This document shows, one piece after another, positions 1-5,803 of a DNA stretch of 5,803 nt (its first letter is position 1; the number at the start of each line of letters is the position of its first letter). The translations under genes and the position numbers were made by a program. Source of the stretch: Xanthobacteraceae bacterium (GTDB taxonomy: Bacteria; Pseudomonadota; Alphaproteobacteria; Rhizobiales; Xanthobacteraceae); the NCBI GenBank assembly GCA_030043175.1, contig JASHYD010000499.1, positions 1-5,803 of the forward strand, given 5' to 3'. The notes beneath the pieces are model-generated. The model was not told the origin of the DNA, made no database searches, and was given only the letters and a program-made list of their open reading frames with translations.

Positions 1-1923
1 GCCGCGGGCGGTTACACCGATCAGGTAATGAATTACAGCTTCGGCGCGGCGCTGGCGTTCCTGCCGCATGTTCTCGGCAGCGCGCAGGCTGTCACCGGCC
101 CACTGACGTCATGGTCCTCGATCGCCCAGCATGCCAAGCTGATAGTGCTGTTCGGCGGCGCCAACCCTAAGAACACTCAAGTCAGCAAGGGCGGCTGCGC
201 CTCGCACACCACTCGTGGCTGGATTGGCGAGCTTGCGCGGGCAGGCGTCGAGGTGATCAGCATCAGCCCGGTCCGTGAAGACGGCCCAGAGACCGCCGCG
301 CCTCAATGGATTCCGATCCGACCGAACACCGATACGGCGATGCTGCTCGCGCTGACGCACACACTCGTCACGCAGGAACTCCATGACCGGAGGTTCCTGG
401 CCACGCACTGCAGCGGCTTTGAGCGCGTAATGCCGTATCTGATGGGCGAGAGCGATGGCCAGCCGAAGGACCCAGATTGGGCCGCGGCCATCACCGGCGT
501 ATCCGCGGAAGTTATTCGCAGCCTCGCACAGCGCATGGCGCTGAGGCGCACCATGATCACTGCCTCATGGTCACTGCAGCGCGCGCATCATGGGGAGCAG
601 CCCTATTGGGCGGTCATGCTTTTGGCTGCCGCTCTCGGGCAAATCGGGCTGCCGGGCGGGGGCTTTGGATTCGGTTATGGCTCAGCGGCTGGAATAGCCG
701 AGCGGCCACTCGCCTTCACGCCACCGGTGATGGAGGGTATTAGAAACCCTATCGATGCAACGATCCCGGCGGCGCGGATTTCCGATTGCCTCCTGCATGG
801 CGGCGAGCCGTTCGACTTCAATGGTAGGCGCAACCACTACCCGGACATTCGTTTAGTGTATTGGGCAGGGGGGAATCCTTTCCACCATCATCAAGACACC
901 AACAAGCTACGACGGGCCTGGCAGAAGCCCGAAACCGTGGTTGTCAACGAGCCCTGGTGGACCGCGACAGCGCGCCACGCCGATATTGTCCTGCCAGCAA
1001 CGACCTCACTGGAGCGCAACGACATCGGTAGCGCGCGGCGCGACAACTTCATCATCGCCATGCAGCAGGCGGTTGCGCCGATCGGCGATGCGCGCAATGA
1101 CTTCGACATATTTACCGGCCTCGCACAGCGCCTAGGCGTTGCCGAAACCTTCTCTCAGCGAAGGGATGAAAGGTCCTGGCTCCGTTATCTCTATGACCAA
1201 TGCCGCTACCGCGCCGGCGCCAATGCAATCGCGTTGCCGGATTTCGACACGTTTTGGGAGAACGGCTATCTTGAGATACCAGCCTCATCCGATGCCTACG
1301 TGATGCTCGCGGACTTCCGTGCCGATCCCGAACTCCACAAACTGAAGACGCTCTCCGGAAAGATCGAGCTCTATTCGGATAAAATCGCCGGCTTCGCGTA
1401 CGATGACTGTCCCCCACATCCGACCTGGATGGAGCCGTGGGAGTGGCTCGGCGGTGCGGGTGCCAAGGATTATCCCTTGCACCTCATATCGAGCCAGCCG
1501 CGGCACAAGCTTCACAGCCAAATGGACGGCGGCCCGGTTAGCGCCGAGGGCAAGATCGCCGGACGCGAGGCGATCGCAATTCATCCGAGCGATGCAGAAG
1601 CGCGCGGCATTCGCGAGGGCGATGTGGTTCGGGTGTTCAGTCGCCGCGGAGCCTGTCTTGCAGGCGCGACAATAACCGACGGCATCAGCGCGGGCGTCGT
1701 GCGCCTCTCCTGCGGCGGATGGTACGACCCTGCTGACGCAGACGACAATGCGCTTTGCGTCCACGGCAATGCGAACGTCCTGACGCGCGATCAGGGCACC
1801 TCGAAGCTCGCACAAGGACCGAGTTCGGGTACGTCCTTGGTACAACTTGAGCGTTGGCGGGGTGCAGTTCCTCCTGTACGAGCCTTCGATCCGCCGGCGG
1901 CAATTGTAGCAACTGCGCCCTAG
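1..1923 (+). CDS. Molybdopterin-dependent S/N-oxide reductase, BisC/TorA/DMSO reductase type (5'-truncated by window edge)
   Basis: The reading frame is open from base 1 and gives 640 residues, then TAG; the ATG at base 28 is internal, because the residues before it (GGYTDQV) already belong to the family. Such enzymes bind a bis-MGD molybdenum cofactor and reduce S- or N-oxides (biotin sulfoxide, TMAO, DMSO). Family-like stretches, numbered from base 1, are the NPKNTQ region near residue 55, WAGGNPFHHHQD (288-299), EPWWTATARHADIVLPAT (317-334) and a C-terminal molydopterin-dinucleotide-binding domain. That domain contains SSQPRHKLHSQ (497-507), GGWYDP and NANVLTRDQGTSKLAQG. The C-terminus looks complete. 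Relatives are about 760-780 residues, so roughly 120-140 N-terminal residues lie outside, including the SYGW segment that carries the molybdenum-ligating serine in relatives. Hence neither the ligand nor any Tat signal can be judged. The substrate cannot be told from sequence. No oxidoreductase partner gene is visible downstream. Confidence 0.93.
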   Translation, partial: AAGGYTDQVMNYSFGAALAFLPHVLGSAQAVTGPLTSWSSIAQHAKLIVLFGGANPKNTQVSKGGCASHTTRGWIGELARAGVEVISISPVREDGPETAAPQWIPIRPNTDTAMLLALTHTLVTQELHDRRFLATHCSGFERVMPYLMGESDGQPKDPDWAAAITGVSAEVIRSLAQRMALRRTMITASWSLQRAHHGEQPYWAVMLLAAALGQIGLPGGGFGFGYGSAAGIAERPLAFTPPVMEGIRNPIDATIPAARISDCLLHGGEPFDFNGRRNHYPDIRLVYWAGGNPFHHHQDTNKLRRAWQKPETVVVNEPWWTATARHADIVLPATTSLERNDIGSARRDNFIIAMQQAVAPIGDARNDFDIFTGLAQRLGVAETFSQRRDERSWLRYLYDQCRYRAGANAIALPDFDTFWENGYLEIPASSDAYVMLADFRADPELHKLKTLSGKIELYSDKIAGFAYDDCPPHPTWMEPWEWLGGAGAKDYPLHLISSQPRHKLHSQMDGGPVSAEGKIAGREAIAIHPSDAEARGIREGDVVRVFSRRGACLAGATITDGISAGVVRLSCGGWYDPADADDNALCVHGNANVLTRDQGTSKLAQGPSSGTSLVQLERWRGAVPPVRAFDPPAAIVATAP

Positions 1924-2043
1924 TCGCCCGCTTCAGGCAAATTGATGGGTCCGGGACATCGGAGGAGCGAGACCCTAAGAGTTGGTGGCCAACGCGAACC
2001 ATGACGCTTTCATTTTGGCTGAAGCTACCGATTAGGTCGGACG

Positions 2044-2427
2044 ATGGATGAGCGTCTCAGATCGATTTTGAGCGATCTCCGCAAGAAAAGTTCCAATGAA
2101 GCAGCAAACTGGCTCATGGAACGCTATCCTCTCGGCAGTCCCAACTCGGGTGAGCCTATAACTATCCTCTCTCATCTGTCGTGGAAGAAAGCCGATCAGG
2201 TGCGGCTCGCTGAATATTACTTGAGTAACATGCCGTTTGCTAACGCTTGGGCATATAAAGCGTTCGCAACGGTTATGTCAGTTCATCATCTGGTCGAGAT
2301 CATGAAGAAGCATATCCCGAGCGATGACCGTAAGCAGTTGCTCGAATATCATGTCGCTACCGTGCTGGCTTCTGCGGCGAGGACCAAAAGGATCGTGAAG
2401 CGGTGCAAAGCTTCCTGGCCGAGCTGA
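2044..2427 (+). CDS. Hypothetical protein, probably truncated by a frameshift
   Basis: This 127-residue frame starts at ATG 2044, with a weak AGG (2034-2036) seven bases upstream. I do not recognise a named family. The first 110 or so residues look like a real, largely helical soluble protein with mixed polar and hydrophobic residues, a WLMERYPLGSPNSGEP segment and a HLSWKKADQVRLAEYYL segment. There is no signal peptide, membrane span or cysteine cluster. The last 14 residues (RTKRIVKRCKASWPS region) are basic and unlike the rest. From about 2379 another frame reads EDQKDREAVQSFLAELKARY, which continues the acidic helical style and suggests a lost base near 2378. Base composition is lower in GC than its neighbours (about 51% over 2101-2280), hinting at a separate origin. 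It lies 120 bases after the oxidoreductase and directly before a transposon relic. Function is unknown. Confidence 0.6.
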   Translation: MDERLRSILSDLRKKSSNEAANWLMERYPLGSPNSGEPITILSHLSWKKADQVRLAEYYLSNMPFANAWAYKAFATVMSVHHLVEIMKKHIPSDDRKQLLEYHVATVLASAARTKRIVKRCKASWPS

Positions 2428-2533
2428 AAGCAAGATATCCGCAATCTCGTTCGCAGGCATGCTCGTCTCCCTCTCCACTGTTGGGAAGCGAACGCGCAAA
2501 GTCCTTTTCAAATTCGTTGAAGCAGGCGACTAG
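2379..2533 (+). pseudogene. Out-of-frame 3' remainder of the 2044 gene
   Basis: Immediately after the presumed frameshift, frame 2379-2440 reads EDQKDREAVQSFLAELKARY, a plausible helical continuation of the upstream protein. Around 2435-2440 a second shift would be needed to enter the frame that reads ISAISFAGMLVSLSTVGKR and ends at TAG 2531-2533. The first piece is fairly convincing as coding sequence. The second is only suggestive and could be chance. Both shifts are in the same direction (one base missing each). If both are real, the ancestral protein would have been roughly 160 residues. A homologue alignment would settle where the ancestral C-terminus lies. Confidence 0.4.
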
Positions 2534-2535
2534 CC

Positions 2536-2815
2536 ATCACGCTAACGCGCCAACGGCGCAGGCAGAAGGTTCGCGCAACGGCGCGGGCAGAAGGTTCGCG
2601 CGAGGGCGCCGGCGGCGAAAATCGCCAACAGGGTCGGCATTTCCTCCAGGCGATGTCGCACGGTCGCGTGCGGCATACGCGGAGATCTACGTCGGAGACG
2701 TGAGTTCGAAGGAGCTCGCGCAGACACGGGGATGGCGAACTCCGTGCACGACGCCGGCTGGTCGGTGCTCCGCAACATGCTGTCGTACGCGTCGATTGCG
2801 ACGGGATCTCCATAG
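2536..2815 (+). pseudogene. tnpB: Decayed TnpB (IS200/IS605 OrfB) transposon-nuclease fragment
   Basis: Pieces of a TnpB protein occur in family order but in changing frames. QKVRARAPAAKIANR is at 2588-2632, FLQAMSHGRVR at 2641-2673, AYAEIYVGDVSSKELAQTR ends at 2729, and MANSVHDAGWSVLRNMLSY starts at 2732 and runs to stops at 2813 and 2816. These match the late-middle part of TnpB: the basic helical KIANRR..FLH segment, the RuvC-II strand, and the (M)AKSV.DAGW...ML.YK helix. At least three frameshifts separate them. The zinc-finger CxxC pairs and the RuvC-III aspartate that should follow are absent, as is everything N-terminal, so it is a dead internal fragment. Where most TnpBs have a Glu in the RuvC-II strand (EDL), this one has Gly (VGDV). 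No TnpA, element ends or guide-RNA region can be placed. Confidence 0.75.
2551..2600 (+). repeat. 25-bp direct tandem duplication, two copies
   Basis: Bases 2551-2575 and 2576-2600 are adjacent copies of a 25-base unit beginning CAACGGCGC and ending AAGGTTCGCG, differing at a single position (A at 2560, G at 2585). Because 25 is not a multiple of three, the duplication itself shifts the reading frame of the TnpB relic it sits in. The second copy leads directly into the recognisable QKVRARAPAAKIANR piece, so it probably represents a slippage event that helped to inactivate the gene. Confidence 0.85.
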
Positions 2816-3780
2816 TAGTTGCCCGAGGCTACCATTTTGGAAGGATTTGATGATTCGCTTCCGTTGCGGTGAGGCTATGGACAGACGAGGGCGAGACGCA
2901 ACAGCCGCCGGACCGCGAGGAGATCGCGTTTTTGACCTGCCGGAGCGGCTCTCGAGCGATGCTTGTGCGTGACCCGCCGGGCCGCGTGAAGGATCGTGGG
3001 GATCGGCTCGCGCTACGTTTCAAGTGGTTCAGTGCGACGGTGTAATGGCTACGTAACAAGATATCGACCTCGACGATCGACATCGCTTTCGATGAGACAA
3101 ATGTCATTTAGTCGGCAATACTCGCTCCGTGCTACGGTTTCCTCCCCTTTTGACGTATGGGTTATGGCGCGCCAACGCGAAGCTTCGCGGCGCCGTTCGG
3201 CAGCGACCTCCGGTCAAGCGGACGCCGGCGGTTTGTCCGCGAACCGCCCTCGCCCCGTAGACCGGGATTCTGGCCCAGGGTTTCTTCGCCAATGTGATTG
3301 CCCGAAGGGGCTGGAGGTGGCATTTCTTCTTGGGACCGAAGGCGCCGCTGGCGCGCGGAACAACTCTGAACGGCGTGCGTCTTCGTAGAGCTCCGGATCG
3401 CCAACTCTCTGTTGCAAAGGACGCGATCGAGTGGTCCAGCTGAGGCAAGAACTGATCGTCTGCCAATCGGACCTGTCGTGGCGTGCAGGTGCGCTGGCGA
3501 GGCAGCGTCACAATCTGAGGGGCGCCAGTGTTTCGTTCACTCGCAGGACAGCGTCGAGGAGAGCTGGCGGCGGGTCAGCTCCTCTCTATGACCAGTTGCT
3601 TGTCCACGCAAACATCAACGACCAAATCGTCAGGACAACCGCCACTGGTGACCGCATGAGCGCGGCCAACAAGAAAACGGGGAGACATCTGGGGAACTTC
3701 CCGCAGGCGCTCTCACATCTGGCGCTGAGAGAAGCGATGCCCTGCATGATCGTCCTCGAGAGACGCGCGGAGTTGTGAAC
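2816..3780. other. Gene-poor stretch without a recognisable gene
   Basis: About 965 bases in which I recognise no intact gene on either strand. Several open frames exist, including 2996-3388 and 3431-3778 on plus and 3104-3511 on minus. Their translations are arginine-, serine- and alanine-rich with no family motif, as expected of chance frames in high-GC DNA. One short frame (2854-3045, plus) has GC-rich third positions and could be a relic or small protein. A stretch at 3526-3588 faintly resembles the C-terminus of glucose-6-phosphate dehydrogenase. A perfect 14-bp palindrome, CGCGAAGCTTCGCG, lies at 3176-3189. I see no tRNA, no factor-independent terminator, no obvious promoter and no clear insertion-sequence ends. 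The stretch most likely holds gene debris plus the upstream region of the epimerase gene. Confidence 0.6.
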
Positions 3781-4713
3781 ATGGAACGAGCTGTAATCGC
3801 GCCATCTGGCGAGCAGATCGCGATCACCTCCCGGGATCAGCAGGCTATGGTCGTAGAGATCGGCGGGGCACTCCGCTCATACTCTGCAGATGGTCGGGAC
3901 CTCGTCGACGGATATGGGGCCGACGAGATGAGCTCCTCGGGCCGGGGACAGGCCTTGATTCCGTGGCCGAACCGGCTTCAGGACGGCAGCTACGAGTTCG
4001 ATGGGCGCCGCCACCAACTCCCGCTGAACGAGCCGGAACGCCGCAACGCGATCCACGGCCTCGTCCGCTGGGTTGCCTGGAACGCGTGCGCGCGCGAGCC
4101 ACACCGGGTCGTGATGGAGCACCTCCTCCATCCACAACCAGGCTACCCCTTCTCGCTTAAGCTTCGCATCGAATATTCATTGTCCGATAGCGGACTCCAG
4201 GTGCAGACAACGGCCACAAACATCGGCGCCGACCGATGTCCCTACGGTTGCGGCGCTCATCCGTACCTGACCCTCGGTGTGACCATCGATCGTCTGATTA
4301 TGCGCGTACCGGCGCGAACCGTCCTGCGGTCTGACGAACGCGGTCTGCCGACGGGAACGGAAGCGGTGGGGCACACAGAGTACGATTTCCGAAAGCCGAG
4401 GCGGATCGGCTCGACAACGCTCGACCACGCGTTCACCGATCTCGAGCGGGACGAGGATGGCATTGCTCGGGTCGAACTTCGCGATCCGGATCGCGGAACA
4501 CAAGTCTGGCTCTGGGTCGACGAGAGCTACCCCTACCTGATGCTCTTCAGCGGCGACCAGCTTCCCGGCGTCCGCCGACGCAGCCTTGCTGTTGAGCCCA
4601 TGACCTGCCCGCCAAATGCATTTCGGACAGGGGACGCTCTGATTTCGCTGGAGCCAGGTTCATCGTTCACCAGCACCTGGGGCATCGCTCGCGGGCGAAC
4701 CCACAGGGGCTGA
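3781..4713 (+). CDS. Aldose 1-epimerase (mutarotase) family protein
   Basis: The 310-residue protein is typical in length for GalM/YihR-like aldose 1-epimerases, which interconvert alpha and beta anomers of sugars in the cytoplasm. Numbered from ATG 3781, visible family features are PWPNRL, the NAIHG motif with His92, the catalytic-type His160 in AHPYL, Asp215 in LDHAFTDL, and Glu272 in VEPMTCPPNAF. These correspond to the His/His/Asp/Glu set of characterised mutarotases, so it should be active. No signal peptide is present. ATG 3781 is preferred over GTG 3775 because GGAG at 3767-3770 is ten bases from the ATG but only four from the GTG. The PNRL...NEPERRNAIHGLVRW pattern resembles the YihR-like branch rather than classical GalM, so the sugar may not be galactose. 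It stands alone on its strand and converges with the VOC gene, 72 bases from that gene's stop. The nearby lactonase fragment suggests a sugar-oxidation context (inference). Confidence 0.92.
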   Translation: MERAVIAPSGEQIAITSRDQQAMVVEIGGALRSYSADGRDLVDGYGADEMSSSGRGQALIPWPNRLQDGSYEFDGRRHQLPLNEPERRNAIHGLVRWVAWNACAREPHRVVMEHLLHPQPGYPFSLKLRIEYSLSDSGLQVQTTATNIGADRCPYGCGAHPYLTLGVTIDRLIMRVPARTVLRSDERGLPTGTEAVGHTEYDFRKPRRIGSTTLDHAFTDLERDEDGIARVELRDPDRGTQVWLWVDESYPYLMLFSGDQLPGVRRRSLAVEPMTCPPNAFRTGDALISLEPGSSFTSTWGIARGRTHRG

Positions 4714-4715
4714 TC

Positions 4716-4737
4716 CCGAAGTCCTCGGAGCCTTCGG
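4716..4737 (+). terminator. Weak hairpin just after the epimerase stop
   Basis: CCGAAG (4716-4721) can pair with CTTCGG (4732-4737) around a ten-base loop, starting two bases after the epimerase stop codon. An overlapping alternative hairpin, GAGCC-TTC-GGCTC, occupies 4728-4740. Neither is followed by a T-run, so the evidence for factor-independent termination is poor; position is the main argument. Confidence 0.25.
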
Positions 4738-4782
4738 CTCGATGGCGACCCTATATGCAGTTTCTTGGACGCGCCGGCTTGG

Positions 4783-4800
4783 CTGCTAGCGCGCTAGCAG
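4783..4800. repeat. Perfect 18-bp palindrome at the end of the VOC gene
   Basis: CTGCTAGCGCGCTAGCAG is identical to its reverse complement. It lies in the convergent interval and contains the last four codons and the TAG stop (4786-4788, minus strand) of the VOC gene. It could form a cruciform or a bidirectional RNA hairpin, or bind a dimeric protein. There is no flanking T-run on either strand, so a classical terminator is not supported. Confidence 0.7.
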
Positions 4801-5691
4801 GAGCAAGGCGTGTCCATCCAGGTCACGGATCAGGAGAGCGGGCCGATTGTCCCTGAGCGCCACGATGCCTCGCGAGATGAAGCAGACAGGAGCTGCAGCA
4901 AGTCTATTCTCCAGGGCTGGCAGATCGTCGCCCTCGAGCGTGAGCCGCGTCGCCGCGATGTCGTTCCTGGGCAGCGCCACGGGCCCACCTCGCGGGGCGC
5001 CGATGAGGCGGGCTTTCCGCTTCAGGATGAAGTGCTGTCACCTCGACCACCGCACCCGGGACGGCATCAAGCTGTTCCTGCTCCCAGCCGCGATTGAGCG
5101 AGCGCCCGGCGATGGAAAATCCCAGCACTTCCCGGTAGAACGCGACTCTTGCCGCCGTGCGGGAACGACGATGGCGGAATGATCGATCCCAAGGCATGGA
5201 CCGTCTCGATGCGGAGCGTCGCGCCAGCGCGACGGCGCGTTGTTGGGCGGGAATGCGAGCAGTTCGAGCGGATGCCCCTCCGGATCACGAAACTTGAACG
5301 CAGTGACAGCGCCGGAAGCCGCGGGTAGTCGTTGCGGTGCCGGCCTGGTGATCGCGGTCCATCCCCCACATGCGCGCAGTCGCAAATAGGCGGTCTTCAT
5401 GTCGGCGACGACAATGGCGATGTGCTGGAATCGCAGGTCGTCGCAGCCGATATCGGCAGGATACGGCGCGCCGCGTTGGGTGAATACGAGGAGCTCGATC
5501 GTCTCTTCGCCCAGTCGGAGCGGGAGCGCGCGGGCTTGCGCACCCTCGACTCCGATCAATCGCGCAAAGCCTGTGCCGCCATAGTGCTCGGCTTCCATCG
5601 CCTCGAAGCCGAACGCCTGTCGATAGAACGCCCCGAGCCGGTCGGCATCGGCGGTCGTGAAGCTGATACGGCCGATCCGCATCAGGGCCAT
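4786..5691 (-). pseudogene. Two-module VOC (glyoxalase/dioxygenase fold) protein with two compensating frameshifts
   Basis: Vicinal-oxygen-chelate proteins act as lyases, isomerases or dioxygenases, often with a metal. From ATG 5691, module 1 shows AFYRQAFGF (21-29), Glu66, FQHIAIVV with His90, and RDPEGHPLELLAF with Glu143. The first ligand position, normally His or Gln, appears to be Arg8. Module 2 begins GIDHSAIVVP with His171. Near 5159 the frame shifts by one missing base, and VAFYREVLGF and GAVVEVTA follow. Near 5031-5038 one extra base restores the original frame, which continues LIGAPRGGPVALPRNDIAAT to DLDGHALLLLAR and TAG. First and last segments are in phase (906 bases, 301 residues), but that phase hits TGA at 5040-5038, so as written the gene makes a truncated product. 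Module 2 has lost the usual final ligand Glu (Leu here). ATG 5682, inside a TGATG overlap with the upstream lactonase stop, is an equally good or better start. Substrate is unknown. Confidence 0.8.
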
Positions 5692-5803
5692 TGGACACCG
5701 CGCCGATTCAGGAAGACGGCGTAGAGCGTGTGCGATGCCAGGATGAACAGCCTGTTCTTCATCGGTCCGCCGAAGGCAAGGTTGGAGACCCGATACGGCA
5801 ACA
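5682..5803 (-). CDS. SMP-30/gluconolactonase-like protein, C-terminal end only
   Basis: The minus frame entering from the right edge encodes 39 residues and ends in TGA (5684-5682). It contains VSNLAFGGPMKNRLFI and SHTLYAVFLNRRG, the last beta-propeller blade pattern (xxNLAFGGPxxxxLFIT...LYAVxLxxRG) of SMP-30/gluconolactonase/LRE-like proteins. These are six-bladed propeller, metal-dependent enzymes that hydrolyse sugar lactones to aldonic acids. The metal-binding and catalytic residues and any signal peptide lie outside the window, so activity cannot be judged. Its stop overlaps the VOC start region (TGATG at 5684-5680), implying co-transcription and translational coupling, with this gene first. 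The family match is fairly strong despite the short length. Confidence 0.75.
   Translation of the reverse strand, partial: LPYRVSNLAFGGPMKNRLFILASHTLYAVFLNRRGVQWP

Noticed and set aside
28..30. ATG at 28 as the start of the oxidoreductase
   Set aside because: The frame is open to base 1 and the residues before the ATG match the family; the usual length requires more than 100 further N-terminal residues.
1981..1993. GTTGG-TGG-CCAAC hairpin after the oxidoreductase as a terminator
   Set aside because: Five-base stem, no T-run, 57 bases after the stop; too weak to call.
2278..2511. Minus-strand frame opposite the end of the unknown gene
   Set aside because: It overlaps the plus-strand gene, shows no family motif and no convincing start signal; best explained as a shadow.
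3176..3189. 14-bp palindrome CGCGAAGCTTCGCG as an operator
   Set aside because: Single occurrence, no adjacent promoter or gene start; kept only as a note in the gene-poor region.
2996..3388. Plus-strand 130-codon frame as a gene
   Set aside because: Composition is Arg/Ser/Ala-rich without motif, a competing frame lies opposite, and no ribosome binding site is visible.
3104..3511. Minus-strand 135-codon frame as a gene
   Set aside because: Arg-rich, no recognisable domain, overlaps several other equally open frames; typical of high-GC noise.
3431..3778. Plus-strand 115-codon frame ending at the epimerase start
   Set aside because: Its end overlaps the GTG at 3775, but it has no motif, starts at GTG without a ribosome binding site, and looks like chance sequence.
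5332..5724. Plus-strand frame opposite the VOC and lactonase-like genes
   Set aside because: Opposite strand carries clear VOC and SMP-30-like motifs; this is a shadow frame.

Overview
The window looks like accessory chromosome or plasmid DNA from a high-GC alphaproteobacterium, most likely of the Rhizobiales (Bradyrhizobium/Rhizobium-like). This rests on protein family resemblance and base composition. A hand count gives 68% GC at 3961-4020 inside the epimerase gene, but only about 51% (91 of 180) at 2101-2280 inside the small unknown gene. No rRNA, tRNA or CRISPR array is visible.

Layout. Bases 1-1923 (+) hold the C-terminal five-sixths or so of a molybdopterin-dependent S/N-oxide reductase of the BisC/TorA/DMSO reductase type, whose N-terminus lies left of the window. 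After a 120-base gap comes a small unrecognised gene (2044-2427, +) that appears frameshifted near its 3' end. Next is the relic of a TnpB (IS200/IS605 OrfB) gene, about 2536-2815, scattered over all three forward frames and carrying a 25-bp tandem duplication. Then about 965 bases (2816-3780) have no convincing gene. The right part is sugar-related: an intact aldose 1-epimerase-like gene (3781-4713, +) converges with a minus-strand pair. That pair is the C-terminus of an SMP-30/gluconolactonase-like protein (5682-5803, running out of the window) followed by a two-module VOC (glyoxalase/dioxygenase fold) gene. The VOC gene is interrupted by two compensating single-base frameshifts.

How the parts fit. 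An aldose mutarotase-like enzyme beside a sugar-lactone lactonase-like enzyme suggests a sugar or lactone oxidation locus; this is inference from neighbourhood only. The stop of the lactonase overlaps the VOC start region (TGATG), so those two are probably one translationally coupled operon. The centre of the window (about 2040-3780) is a decayed zone with a lower-GC gene, frameshifts, a transposon relic and no intact neighbour, as expected at a former insertion or rearrangement point between two unrelated metabolic segments. Frameshifts recur in three places, so sequencing error should be excluded before biological decay is assumed. I found no convincing previously undescribed system. The decayed TnpB, the paired frameshifts in the VOC gene and the palindrome at its stop codon deserve a second look.
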